Source: Verrucomicrobiota bacterium
Lineage (GTDB): Bacteria; Verrucomicrobiota; Verrucomicrobiia; Chthoniobacterales; JAFAMB01
DNA length: 56,073 nt
NCBI GenBank assembly: GCA_019239825.1
Contig: JAFAZK010000116.1
Location: 1-56,073 of the forward strand
Direction of reading: 5' to 3'
A program made the position numbers and the translations under genes. Under the pieces are notes generated by a model that was not told where the DNA came from, did not search any database, and saw only the letters and a program-made list of their open reading frames with translations. Position 1 is the stretch's first letter. Every line of letters begins with the position of its first letter. Positions 8,532 to 16,765 of the stretch are shown piece by piece.

Positions 8532-9345
8532 ACCCAGTCGTCAGGTCCGGTCCGAACCAGGGCGGGAAATCCGCTAAGTGGTGGGTGAGTTTATTGAAAC
8601 TCATCTTGGCGAAAACCACCCCGGAATGCAGCCCAATGGGCAGCCACAGTGCTCCCGTTTTAACCGTGGCGTGGGCGAGTACTAATCCCAGGACGAAAAT
8701 CGTCACGAACCCACCGATTAAGTCGAGCGGTTCTAACAAATGCTGAATCGATTGAAGGAGAAGATCGAATCCGGAATGCCAGGTGATAGGTTCGGCGCCG
8801 GTTGAGCTTGGCCTTAGGGGGTGAATGATCGAAAAGATAGCGGAAACGAAGATAGCTGCCAGCCAGGTAGGCGTGGTTTGGCGAAACAAGCCAAAGATGA
8901 CGCCGCGAAACAAAAATTCCTCGATTACCGCGACGCTGACCGAGGTGAGCAAGAGGTTAGAGACCAGATTCCAGGGCGGACGAACTTTAAATTCAGCCAG
9001 CCCGATCTTCATGGCAAACCATCCCCAGAGAGCGATAACGATCCCTGCCAATAGAAATCCCGCCGGCAGTTGCCAGCTCCTCGACCAGGCCCAGGTTATT
9101 TTCAGGTCGTGCAACCGGCGCATCCCGATCCATTGAATCACCGGGAAAGCCAGAAGAGCTGCCGCTAATAAGACGGCCCGGGCAAAGAACCGCGAAAAGT
9201 CGGTGTCTTTAAGAAACCCGAGGCCGGGCAAGTCGGACAAGGGCTGGCTGCACCAGAAGAGGACTGGCGCCAGGGCGGCACCCACAATCAAGGTGCCGAG
9301 GAGAAAAACCAAAATCTTCCTTCCGGTAGCCAAGGGAACGAGCAA
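8434..9345 (-). CDS. CPBP family intramembrane glutamic-type protease
   Basis: 303-aa multi-pass membrane protein of the CPBP (Rce1/Abi) family, whose members cleave membrane-associated substrates or act in bacteriocin immunity. Seven or eight hydrophobic segments are visible. The catalytic signature IEEFLFRG (Glu142-Glu143 with Arg147) lies mid-protein, followed by a family His in FSIIHP (His175) and a later GLHSG. It is the first gene of the minus-strand run comF-accD-folC. Substrate unknown. Confidence 0.88.
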   Translation of the reverse strand: MLVPLATGRKILVFLLGTLIVGAALAPVLFWCSQPLSDLPGLGFLKDTDFSRFFARAVLLAAALLAFPVIQWIGMRRLHDLKITWAWSRSWQLPAGFLLAGIVIALWGWFAMKIGLAEFKVRPPWNLVSNLLLTSVSVAVIEEFLFRGVIFGLFRQTTPTWLAAIFVSAIFSIIHPLRPSSTGAEPITWHSGFDLLLQSIQHLLEPLDLIGGFVTIFVLGLVLAHATVKTGALWLPIGLHSGVVFAKMSFNKLTHHLADFPPWFGPDLTTGFGAIAILLLLWLLVWLLFRRADGSEHALSNGD

Positions 9346-9387
9346 ATAGCGTGGACTGCCCGGTCGCGCAAACTAAAGTTATATCGA

Positions 9388-9648
9388 ATGCACAACCGCC
9401 ATGCCTGGGTAGATAGGAATGAAGATGGGACCAAGCGCGAAGTCCGGGTGGTCAAATCCGGAGGAACCTGGCGTTTTCAAGCCAAGAGTTCGGAGGACGA
9501 AAGCTGGACCTATTACGACGAACCCCCTCTGCCCGACCTGGAGCAGTTTCACGAGGTCCTTCAGAGAAAATACCAGCGACGGCGTGCTTCGCACGAGGAC
9601 GTCATCTGGGCGGAACGCGAGATCGTTCGGTTGCGGAACCGGAATTAG
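9388..9648 (+). CDS. Conserved-looking hypothetical protein, 86 aa
   Basis: Small, charged, soluble protein with an N-terminal beta-rich part (tryptophans in RHAWVD, GTWRF and ESWTYYDE) and a C-terminal arginine-rich helix. No family recognised. It starts 42 nt from the divergent protease gene and precedes bioA. Codon use matches neighbouring genes, which supports coding. Confidence 0.65.
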   Translation: MHNRHAWVDRNEDGTKREVRVVKSGGTWRFQAKSSEDESWTYYDEPPLPDLEQFHEVLQRKYQRRRASHEDVIWAEREIVRLRNRN

Positions 9649-9660
9649 GGAAAGCTCAAT

Positions 9661-9742
9661 GCGGCTCCCCTCCTGCCTGGGTGCTGGACGAGCTCAGGGG
9701 GATCAGCATAAATCTTCGTGGCCTTTGCGGCCTTGTTGTGAA
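9661..9742. repeat. Half palindrome arm and TTCGTGGCC-type intergenic repeat
   Basis: The word GCGGCTCCCCTCC at 9661-9673 matches the outer arm of the nested elements at 14424 and 52498 but has no partner arm here. Just downstream (about 9714-9742) is a run built from cttcgtggcc/tttgcggcc units. These non-coding-looking repeats fall inside the long form of the bioA frame, which argues for the later GTG start at 9756. Confidence 0.5.
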
Positions 9743-9755
9743 CTTATTTCTCTTT

Positions 9756-11054
9756 GTGACACCTGATTTTGATCAAGCAGAGGAATGGGAGAAACGGCAC
9801 GTCTGGCATCCGTTTACCCAGATGCGGGAATGGACGACGCCCGACCATCACCCGCTGTTTATTGTTTCGGGTAACGGACCTTGGCTGCGGGATGCGGCCG
9901 GCAGGCGGTATCTCGACGGCAATTCCTCGATTTGGACCAATATCCACGGTCACAATCACGCGCGAATTAACGGCGCGATTACCGAGCAGCTATCCCAAAT
10001 TGCGCATAGCTCGTTCCTAGGGCTGACTCATTTGCCGGCTGCGCGATTGGCCAAAGAGTTGATAGACCTGCTTCCGGATAGCGGCCTCATCCGTGTGTTC
10101 TATTCCGATGATGGTTCCACCGGAATCGAGGTGGCCATTAAGATGGCGGTCCAATACTTCAGGCAGACCGGTCTTCCGACCAAGACCGGCTTTGCTGCCT
10201 TTAACAACGCTTATCACGGGGATACGCTGGGAGCATCGAGCCTCGGCGGCATCGCCAACTTCCATGACCGGTTTGCTGCTCTTCAGTTTCCGGTGACGCG
10301 GGTAAACGGCTTGGAGGAGCTGGACCGGGTAGACGGTGGAACCTTGGCGGCGGTAGTTATTGAGCCGCTGATTCAGGGTGCGGCCGGAATGCGGACTTGG
10401 CCGGCGGGCATGCTGCGACAGCTGCGCCAATGGTGCGACCAGCAGCACGTGCTCCTGATCTTCGATGAAGTAATGACCGGCTTCGGAAGAACGGGCAGCA
10501 TGTTTGCTTGCCAGCAGGAAGGGGTTGTCCCGGATTTTCTGGTTCTGGCAAAAGGGTTAACCGGCGGTTACTTGCCGTTGGCGGCAACGCTGACTACCGA
10601 GAAAATCTATGACGGGTTTCTGGGCGACTTCTCGGAATCACGCGCCTTTTTTTACGGACACAGTTACACTGCCAATCCTCTAGGATGTGCGGCTGCCCTC
10701 GCCAGTTTGCAAGTATTTCGGGAAGAGAGAGTTCTGGAACACGTTGCCAGCGTGATCCCAGTTTTGGAGGAAGGACTGGAGCAATTAAGGCAGCTGCCTT
10801 GGGTGCGAGATGTGCGTCAGGTCGGTTTGATCGCGGGAATTGAGGTCGGAGCAGCCAATGGCGACATGTTTGACCGGCGGGAGAGAGTTGGCGCGAAGAT
10901 TTGTTCGGCGGCGAGAGAGTTCGGTTTACTGACTCGGCCCATCGAGGATGTGGTGGTGTTTATGCCGCCTCTTTGTGTTTCTGCGGATGAAATCCGGTTT
11001 GGGATCGAGACGATTGGCAGAGCGATTGAAGCGGCGTGCGGAAGTAAGCGGTAA
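9756..11054 (+). CDS. bioA: Adenosylmethionine-8-amino-7-oxononanoate aminotransferase
   Basis: PLP enzyme that makes 7,8-diaminopelargonate (DAPA) from 7-keto-8-aminopelargonate (KAPA), the third step of biotin ring synthesis. Class III aminotransferase features are clear: HVWHPFTQM near the N-terminus, YSDDGSTGIEVAIKMA, the cofactor Asp in IFDEVMTGFGRTG, and the PLP lysine in VLAKGLTGGYLPLAA. The frame opens at 9681, but the first 25 codons are repeat sequence, so GTG 9756 (VTPDFDQAEEWEKRHVWHP) is chosen. No other bio gene is nearby. Biotin would feed the AccB partner of the accD product encoded 2 kb away. Confidence 0.93.
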   Translation: MTPDFDQAEEWEKRHVWHPFTQMREWTTPDHHPLFIVSGNGPWLRDAAGRRYLDGNSSIWTNIHGHNHARINGAITEQLSQIAHSSFLGLTHLPAARLAKELIDLLPDSGLIRVFYSDDGSTGIEVAIKMAVQYFRQTGLPTKTGFAAFNNAYHGDTLGASSLGGIANFHDRFAALQFPVTRVNGLEELDRVDGGTLAAVVIEPLIQGAAGMRTWPAGMLRQLRQWCDQQHVLLIFDEVMTGFGRTGSMFACQQEGVVPDFLVLAKGLTGGYLPLAATLTTEKIYDGFLGDFSESRAFFYGHSYTANPLGCAAALASLQVFREERVLEHVASVIPVLEEGLEQLRQLPWVRDVRQVGLIAGIEVGAANGDMFDRRERVGAKICSAAREFGLLTRPIEDVVVFMPPLCVSADEIRFGIETIGRAIEAACGSKR

Positions 11055-11060
11055 GCCATC

Positions 11061-11156
11061 TATCGGCAGGGACGAGCTCCTGCTCGTCCGGAGACTTACC
11101 ACTCCAAACTTTTCTCTAGCGATATTCGGACGAGCAGGAGCTGGTCCCTGCCGATA
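11061..11156. repeat. REP-like palindrome pair, copy B
   Basis: Arms 11061-11090 and 11127-11156 are inverted copies, 29 of 30 bases matching, around a 36-bp centre. Each arm also folds alone (GACGAGC-tcct-GCTCGTC on the left). It lies between the convergent bioA and TPR genes, where the hairpin could end transcription from both sides, though no T-run follows. Confidence 0.85.
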
Positions 11157-11186
11157 GAGCGAGTCAGCGTTTCAGGGTGGCGACCC

Positions 11187-11759
11187 CTATTTGCCGCGGG
11201 GCGCCACGTCTATCTCCTCCAGGCGAGACAATAACCCTTGGCTCCGGGTGTCTTGTGGATCCAGGCTAAGAGCGGTCTTGACACTGGAGAGGGCTTCAGT
11301 GGTGCGGCCTAGTTTTTCCAGCGCTAGAGCCAGGTTCCCCCAAACCGCTCCCGTCTCTGGAAAAAACTCAGTGCTTCTGCGAGCGGCCATTTCGCATTCT
11401 TCCCAGTGCTCGGTCTCCGCCAGGCACCAGGAGAGCTCAAGCCAAGCTTCACCATTGGTTGGAGATAGCTTTAGTACGTTAAGGAATCGATCGCTGGCCT
11501 CGGCCCATTGCCCGATAATTCGCAACCCTAGGCCCGAGACGTAAGCGGCCAATAACTGGTGCTTACCCGGGATTTCGAAGAACCGGTCGGCCTTTACCGC
11601 CAGGCTAGAGATCTTTTGATGTACCTGGCCGGCCGTAGTCTCGTCCTGACGGGCGTCGGCAGTTAAAAGGTCTTGTTCAAGCTCCCAAAGATAGTTGCCC
11701 ATCTCGCGGAGCTTTGTGTTGTAATCGGCTTCGGTGAGGCGGGTATAAGGGCCATCCAT
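11187..11759 (-). CDS. Tetratricopeptide repeat protein
   Basis: 190-aa helical protein with about four TPR-like units in its C-terminal two thirds, including GEAWLELSWCLAETEHWEECEMAAR and GAVWGNLALALEKLGRTTEAL (given in part). TPRs mediate protein contacts; the partner is unknown. The frame runs on to 11810, but codons 1-17 of that longer form are made of REP-like copy C, so the ATG at 11759 (MDGPYTRLTEADYN), exactly at the element edge, is preferred. The insertion may have separated the gene from its old promoter. Confidence 0.75.
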   Translation of the reverse strand: MDGPYTRLTEADYNTKLREMGNYLWELEQDLLTADARQDETTAGQVHQKISSLAVKADRFFEIPGKHQLLAAYVSGLGLRIIGQWAEASDRFLNVLKLSPTNGEAWLELSWCLAETEHWEECEMAARRSTEFFPETGAVWGNLALALEKLGRTTEALSSVKTALSLDPQDTRSQGLLSRLEEIDVAPRGK

Positions 11760-11849
11760 AACGTTAGCAGCGAGCTCCTGCTCGTCCGGGTGCCGGCGAA
11801 ATCTGGCCACCGAAAATTACGGATGAGCAGGAGCTCATTCCTACCGTTA
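11759..11849. repeat. REP-like palindrome pair, copy C
   Basis: Arms 11759-11788 and 11820-11849 are inverted imperfect copies of the GGTAGGG/CTCCTGCTC element. The left arm touches the preferred start codon of the TPR gene and extends its frame artificially. The element lies between divergent TPR and ParA genes. Confidence 0.75.
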
Positions 11850-11982
11850 TTCCGTCTGCTAGCAATTTCAAAGGTGCTAAAGACGAAAAACGAGGCAAAC
11901 TGAGGTTCAAAGGCCTTGTTTCCTAAAGAAAGGGCTTGATTCAGAGCACGTTTTAAGAGCGTTATATTCATAGTCGACGCCG

Positions 11983-12879
11983 ATGAGCGCAAAGGTTCTG
12001 GCATTTATCAACTTTAAAGGCGGAGTCGGCAAAACCGCCTGTGCAGTGAATATCGCGGCTACCATGGCGAAGCTGCACGATAAAAAAGTGCTGATCGTCG
12101 ATCTGGATCCGCAATCCAATTCTAGTCTCTGGTTAATGCGTCCCGACGTTTGGCGCGAGCATGTGGCGAAGGGCAGACGCTCAACGTTTGAGATTTTTGA
12201 CGATGCCATCCAGGGAAAAGATCGATTCAATTTCGATGAGTCCATTGTAAAAGGTGTGACCACTTGGACTGGCTTTGTTGAGCTTCCGCAATTGCACCTG
12301 CTACCGGCCTCGGTAGAACTTTTGCGGGTCGAGGATCGCATCCATGAGCTGCGGGCCCCGGCGGTCTATCGGATCTTGGACCGCGCGCTGAAAGAGTATA
12401 TCGACCGGTATGACTATGTCTTTTTTGACTGTCCGCCAAACCTTTATACGACAACCAAAAACGCCATCTTTCTCTCGCACAGCTGTGTGGTCCCGTATGT
12501 CCCGGATTATCTGTCGCTTTCCGGGTTCCAGGTATTAGCTGAGTACATCGAAGAGCTAAGGGGCAAATACACTGATTCTAACGGTGAACGGCGGCACCCG
12601 AACGTGGGCGCCGTAGTGGTCAGTCACTATCGCCAGACGGGGAACGTCTTTCGTTTGGCGATCAACGAACTGGAAATCATGCTGGCCCAGCTGCACGAAC
12701 GGCACATTCTCGAGTCGGGTGCAGGTCTATTGCAGCCTTTTATCCGCCATTGTGTCCGGGTAGCGGAGTCTACCAGCGAGCATCTTCCAGTAATATTGTA
12801 TGCACCTGGGTGTATCGGGGCGCAGGATTATAGCGATTTGACCCAAAACTTTCTAACCCACTTTCAGCACAGAAAATGA
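11983..12879 (+). CDS. ParA/Soj-like partition ATPase
   Basis: Walker-type cytoskeletal ATPase, 298 aa, that would use ATP-dependent DNA binding to position a cargo. It has the deviant Walker A NFKGGVGKTACAVN with both lysines, the DLDPQSNSS switch, and FFDCPPN as Walker B. It lacks the N-terminal helix-turn-helix of plasmid P1-type ParA, so it is the short chromosomal/Soj class. No parB follows; instead the next gene overlaps by 4 nt (ATGA). The cargo could be DNA, a chemoreceptor or another complex. Confidence 0.9.
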   Translation: MSAKVLAFINFKGGVGKTACAVNIAATMAKLHDKKVLIVDLDPQSNSSLWLMRPDVWREHVAKGRRSTFEIFDDAIQGKDRFNFDESIVKGVTTWTGFVELPQLHLLPASVELLRVEDRIHELRAPAVYRILDRALKEYIDRYDYVFFDCPPNLYTTTKNAIFLSHSCVVPYVPDYLSLSGFQVLAEYIEELRGKYTDSNGERRHPNVGAVVVSHYRQTGNVFRLAINELEIMLAQLHERHILESGAGLLQPFIRHCVRVAESTSEHLPVILYAPGCIGAQDYSDLTQNFLTHFQHRK

Positions 12880-13499
12880 ACTATCAGGAGCTAGCGGGTA
12901 AGCTTCTTCACGTTGCCGAAAGGCTCCAAAAACACGGCAACAAGCTTGAGGGCGACGTTATCGGCAAATCCGCGGTAAAGCTGGCGACGGACATCGAGCA
13001 ATTTGACGCCACTTTGGACGGGTTTCTGGCCAGCCGGAAGTCCGGCGAACTATTGCTGGAGACTCTCCTGAGGTCGCCAGCGGCCAAGAAACATCTGTCG
13101 TTGGATCTTCTAAGGAAGGCTTTGAGAGAGGCCTGTAGCAAACGTTTGAAAGCCGAAGAGTTGGTGGCAGCCAAGAGAGAGTTTGTTGAAACGGTCCATG
13201 AACAGGACCGAGCCGAGGCGGCTTCCAAGTTCCTCAAGCATGCCTTTGCGGAGGCGGCATATGTCGCGCCCGCCGGCAAAGAGAAAGGGCAGCTTCAAAA
13301 AGAATTCTACGCGCTTGGCCGGTTGTCGGAAGACGAATACGCCACCACCATCGCTAAGCGGACATTTGGCGAGTTGCGGCGACTAGCCGCAACCAACGGT
13401 ATCCGTTTTACCGATAAAACGACCAAGCCGCACTTGATCAAACTGATCCGGCGTTATGCCCGCCGGTTGGCCGCGAATTTGCCTTCGGTGGCGGCCTAA
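12876..13499 (+). CDS. Unknown partner protein of the ParA-like ATPase
   Basis: 207-aa, highly charged, almost all-helical protein without recognised domain or membrane segment. Its start overlaps the ParA stop by 4 nt, implying translational coupling and a shared function. The N-terminal 60 residues look coiled-coil-like; the basic C-terminus (KLIRRYARRLAANLP) could bind nucleic acid or stimulate the ATPase, as basic N-termini of ParB-type partners do. No ParB ParBc-domain motifs are seen. Function is inferred from context only. Confidence 0.7.
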   Translation: MNYQELAGKLLHVAERLQKHGNKLEGDVIGKSAVKLATDIEQFDATLDGFLASRKSGELLLETLLRSPAAKKHLSLDLLRKALREACSKRLKAEELVAAKREFVETVHEQDRAEAASKFLKHAFAEAAYVAPAGKEKGQLQKEFYALGRLSEDEYATTIAKRTFGELRRLAATNGIRFTDKTTKPHLIKLIRRYARRLAANLPSVAA

Positions 13500-13550
13500 C
13501 TTCGAACGCGTTGGATTTGTGACTGATCCGGGGTAAAGCTAGGCTTCCCT

Positions 13551-14081
13551 ATGCATTCTGACCTCGATCGAGTCCTCTTACGCGAAGACGAAATCGCGCG
13601 CCGGCTTGACACGTTGGCTGCTGAGATCACTGGCGACTATGAAGGGAAAGATCTTACTGTCCTGGCGATTCTAAACGGGAGCCTGATCTTTATGGCGGAT
13701 TTACTCCGCAGAATCCCTTTGCCGCTCCAGATCGATTGTCTCCGGGTGCGGAGCTACTACGACAAAATGGAGTCCTCCGGTCAGGTCGATTTTGATCGGG
13801 CGGCGTTGCCTAATCTGGCCGATCGCCATGTGCTTCTCCTCGATGATATCCTGGACAGCGGGCATACCTTGGCTGCGATCGTCGACGCGGTTCGGCAGGA
13901 TGTCCGCCCTTTGAGCGTCAGGAGCTGCGTTCTTCTGCGAAAAGTGAAGAAGCGGGCACGCCCGATCGAAGCGGATTACGTTGGGTTCGATATCGGAGAT
14001 GAATTCGTTGTTGGGTACGGGCTGGATTATCAGGAACGTTATCGGAATTTGCCTCTAATCGGGGTTCTCAGGCAGCCATGA
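13551..14081 (+). CDS. hpt: Hypoxanthine/guanine phosphoribosyltransferase
   Basis: Purine salvage enzyme joining hypoxanthine or guanine to PRPP. The 176-aa length is typical. The PRPP-binding loop LLLDDILDSGHTL is clear, with VLAILNGSLIFMADLLR upstream and the base-contact region ADYVGFDIGDEFVVGYGLD downstream. It overlaps the moaD-like gene by 4 nt. Confidence 0.93.
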   Translation: MHSDLDRVLLREDEIARRLDTLAAEITGDYEGKDLTVLAILNGSLIFMADLLRRIPLPLQIDCLRVRSYYDKMESSGQVDFDRAALPNLADRHVLLLDDILDSGHTLAAIVDAVRQDVRPLSVRSCVLLRKVKKRARPIEADYVGFDIGDEFVVGYGLDYQERYRNLPLIGVLRQP

Positions 14082-14320
14082 TGTCGATTCACTTGCAATA
14101 TTTTTCCCAGCTCCGCGATCTGAAAGGTCCGAATGAACTAGACCTGTCTCCTGGTACGACGGTCGCCGGCCTGCTGGAGAAGCTCTACGGTCTCCTACCG
14201 GGGCTTAAGCAATGGGAGAACTGTCTACTGGTAGCTGCTGGTATCGAATATGTCCCGCGTGACTACGTCCTAAAGCCCGATGACACGATTTCGCTGATGC
14301 CGCCGGTTCAGGGCGGGTAG
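14078..14320 (+). CDS. MoaD/ThiS family sulfur carrier protein
   Basis: 80-aa beta-grasp protein ending in the Gly-Gly tail (PPVQGG) that is activated to a thiocarboxylate. The most likely role is the small subunit of molybdopterin synthase (MoaD), though ThiS-like carriers look similar. Motifs: LQYFSQLRDL near the start and YVLKPDDTISLMPPVQGG at the end. ATG 14078 and ATG 14081 are adjacent candidate starts. No moaE or other moa gene is nearby. Confidence 0.83.
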   Translation: MMSIHLQYFSQLRDLKGPNELDLSPGTTVAGLLEKLYGLLPGLKQWENCLLVAAGIEYVPRDYVLKPDDTISLMPPVQGG

Positions 14321-14946
14321 CGGCGTGTCGGCGTTTGGGCGTGTGGGTGGTGTCGGCGTAGATTCGCTCACGCAGGGGGGGTCTCGTCCCTCAAAAGCTG
14401 TTTCTTTACCCAGCGTTTGGCGTGGTCTATGGCTTGGAGGGGAGCCGCTTCGGGGCGTACTGAAACCTGCCTGCGAGTTTCGTCCCAGCACAAGTGCCGC
14501 CTTAAATTGTCTTAAACAGGCGGCTCCCGCGAATGACCCAGCGTGCTGGCTTTTGCCCAGCGTTTCTGTTGGCGAAGCGTGTTGCTTCGCGTTTTACCGA
14601 TGAGCTGCCACGCGTTGGATAGTTAGCGGGAGCCGCCTGTTTAACGCATCTTTTGGCCGCAGCAGCGCTGTGAGGAAGATTGCAGGATCACATACCACGG
14701 TCCAAAGCGGCTCCCCTCCAGAGCCACAGACCAATTCCACACGCTCGGACAAGGAAACGCTTCGAGGACGAGGACAGCCTGCCCGACGAAGCCTGTGGTT
14801 TATAAGTCGCTAACCCAATTGGCTGGCGAAGTCGGAATGACGAGAACGAGTACGATTGAAATCCGTTCGCTCATCGATTCCCCAGATACTCAGCCAAATT
14901 TCTTCAATTAACGGGCCTGCCCAAACCCATACTAGGATCCGGCACG
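14321..14946. repeat. 626-bp non-coding gap with nested inverted-repeat element
   Basis: Outer arms 14424-14450 and 14705-14732 (core GGAGGGGAGCCGCTT and its complement) enclose inner arms 14512-14530 and 14626-14644, which match 19 of 19. A further small hairpin (GGCGAAGCGtgttGCTTCGC) sits in the centre. The first 100 bases hold low-complexity GTGTCGGCG words. No convincing gene is present. The outer arm recurs at 52498 and as a single arm at 9661. Confidence 0.8.
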
Positions 14947-15339
14947 ATGAATTTGTTGCCATATGATAGCCTCTATTGGGGCTGGATCGGGATGGTGGCT
15001 GGAATTGTGTCCGGCGCCTTGATCGGTCTGTTCTTTCATCACGAACGATGGCTCGGGGGGTATAACAGTTTTCCCCGGCGATTGGTTCGCCTTGGCCACA
15101 TCTCTTTCTTTGGCCTGGGGATCCTAAGCGTTTTAATGGGCATCACCGTTCGCCAGCTCACATTCGATCCGGATGCGGTTCGCCTGGCGGGAAGATTATT
15201 TTTTATCGGCCAGGTCACCATGCCGTTGTGTTGTTTTCTCGCGGCTTGGCGGTCCTGGCTTCGTCATCTGTTTCCAGTGCCGGTGCTCAGCCTGGGCACC
15301 GCAGTTTCCCTTTTGCTTTGGCGTTGGCCACACTTATGA
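14947..15339 (+). CDS. Small four-helix membrane protein
   Basis: 130-aa hydrophobic protein with about four transmembrane segments (residues about 10-28, 48-65, 83-100 and 108-126). No family recognised. Its stop overlaps the start of the radical SAM gene by 4 nt (ATGA), so the two are coupled and probably act together, perhaps on a membrane-embedded substrate. It follows a large palindrome-rich gap. Confidence 0.7.
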   Translation: MNLLPYDSLYWGWIGMVAGIVSGALIGLFFHHERWLGGYNSFPRRLVRLGHISFFGLGILSVLMGITVRQLTFDPDAVRLAGRLFFIGQVTMPLCCFLAAWRSWLRHLFPVPVLSLGTAVSLLLWRWPHL

Positions 15340-16712
15340 AAACAATTGGTTTAATTGCGATGAGCGGAGTTCGGGTCGTGAACCCAGAGCTCATTAATTT
15401 AGGACTCACCCTGCCCGGATTTATCGATCGCGGTAAAGTGATCGCCTCACTCCCGACTCTTGGGCTACTGACCTTGGCAGGACTTACACCTGATCGATTC
15501 GAAACTTCCTACCATGATGTCTTTGACCTTATTAAGTTGAATAAACCGCCGGGACCTTTCGATCTGGTAGCCATCTCCAGCCTGGCAGCACAGGTGGAGG
15601 AAGCCTACACGCTGGCGGACCGATATCGGGCCGCGGGGAGTTGCGTCATTATGGGGGGCTTGCATGTGTCTGCTGAGCCGGAGGAAGCCCTTGAACACGC
15701 GGACGCCATTGTCGTTGGCGAGGCCGAACCAGTCTGGCCAAAACTATTGCAAGATTGGGAAGACGGCCGGTTACAGCGCGTTTATAAGAACGAGAGACCG
15801 CAATTCGACCTGGCTAACTCGCCTATGCCTCGCTTCGATCTGCTTGATCCGGCGCATTACAACCGGATAACAGTACAGACCCAGCGCGGATGTCCGTTCA
15901 AATGCGAGTTTTGTGCCGCCTCGATTCGGATAGCGCCACAATTCAACACTAAACCGATCGACCGGGTGGTGGCAGAGCTGCACGAGATCAAGAAGCTATG
16001 GAGCCATCCCTTCATTGAGTTAGCGGACGATAATACCTTCGCGAATCGAGCTCGCGGGAAGCACCTGGTGCGAGCGTTGGCTGCTGAGAATATCCATTGG
16101 TTTACCGAAACGGATATCTCGGTCGCCGACGATCCGGAGTTGCTTCGCCTGCTCCGAGAGAGCGGTTGTTCGCAGATTTTGATTGGCCTGGAAAGCCCGG
16201 TTGTCGCCGGCATGGATGGCCTGGAACAGAAAGCCAACTGGAAGGCGAAACAGGTGGAACGCTACCGCACGGCAATTCGCAGAATCCAAGATCATGGAAT
16301 CACTGTAAACGGCTGTTTCATCCTGGGATTAGACGGATCGGGTCCCGAGACCTTTGATGCAGTCTGGAGATTCATCCAAGAAACCGCTCTGTTCGAGGTA
16401 CAGCTGACCGTTCTGACGCCATTCGCGGGAACTCCGCTCTATAAACGTCTGGAGCGTGAAGGTCGGTTGCTTTATCCGGGGCAGTGGAATCGTTGTACTC
16501 TATTCGATGTCAATTTTCGGCCGGACCGGATGAACGTAGAGATGCTGGAAACTGGACTCCGAGATCTGATGGCTAAGGTCTACAATAAAGAGTTTACGGC
16601 GTGGCGGCGAAACCAATTCTTTGATCGGCTACGGCAGCGGCGCAGGGCTGAGCGCGGTAGGGACGAGCGCCCGCTCGTCCGTTTCTCCGATCGTGTACAG
16701 AAACACGCCTGA
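15336..16712 (+). CDS. B12-binding radical SAM protein
   Basis: 458-aa enzyme with an N-terminal cobalamin-binding Rossmann domain and a radical SAM core. The [4Fe-4S] motif CPFKCEFC uses Cys186, Cys190 and Cys193. Related enzymes do methylations or C-C chemistry on lipids or natural products; the substrate here is unknown. The frame opens at 15228, but ATG 15336, overlapping the preceding stop, is the likely start. The C-terminus reads through REP-like copy D (RGRDERPLVRF), so the original tail may have been replaced. Nitric oxide synthase follows 53 nt on. Confidence 0.88.
   Translation: MKTIGLIAMSGVRVVNPELINLGLTLPGFIDRGKVIASLPTLGLLTLAGLTPDRFETSYHDVFDLIKLNKPPGPFDLVAISSLAAQVEEAYTLADRYRAAGSCVIMGGLHVSAEPEEALEHADAIVVGEAEPVWPKLLQDWEDGRLQRVYKNERPQFDLANSPMPRFDLLDPAHYNRITVQTQRGCPFKCEFCAASIRIAPQFNTKPIDRVVAELHEIKKLWSHPFIELADDNTFANRARGKHLVRALAAENIHWFTETDISVADDPELLRLLRESGCSQILIGLESPVVAGMDGLEQKANWKAKQVERYRTAIRRIQDHGITVNGCFILGLDGSGPETFDAVWRFIQETALFEVQLTVLTPFAGTPLYKRLEREGRLLYPGQWNRCTLFDVNFRPDRMNVEMLETGLRDLMAKVYNKEFTAWRRNQFFDRLRQRRRAERGRDERPLVRFSDRVQKHA
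16656..16681. repeat. REP-like half element, copy D, inside coding sequence
   Basis: Single arm with stem GACGAGC and GCTCGTC around gccc, preceded by ggtaggg. It encodes part of the last 20 residues of the radical SAM protein. Only one arm is present, unlike copies A to C. Confidence 0.75.
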
Positions 16713-16765
16713 AAGGGTCATCCCGCATCGCAACGGCGGGACAAGTTCGAAAGTAAAAATCTATA

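Noticed and set aside
10017..10448. 143-codon antisense frame opposite bioA
   Set aside because: A shadow of bioA in GC-rich sequence, with no domain of its own.
11061..11156. Intrinsic terminator after bioA
   Set aside because: The hairpin is strong but no T-run follows on either strand, and the same element occurs inside genes, so it is listed as a repeat.
14325..14603. 92-codon frame after the moaD-like gene
   Set aside because: Built from the palindromic arms and GTGTCGGCG words, so not a credible protein.
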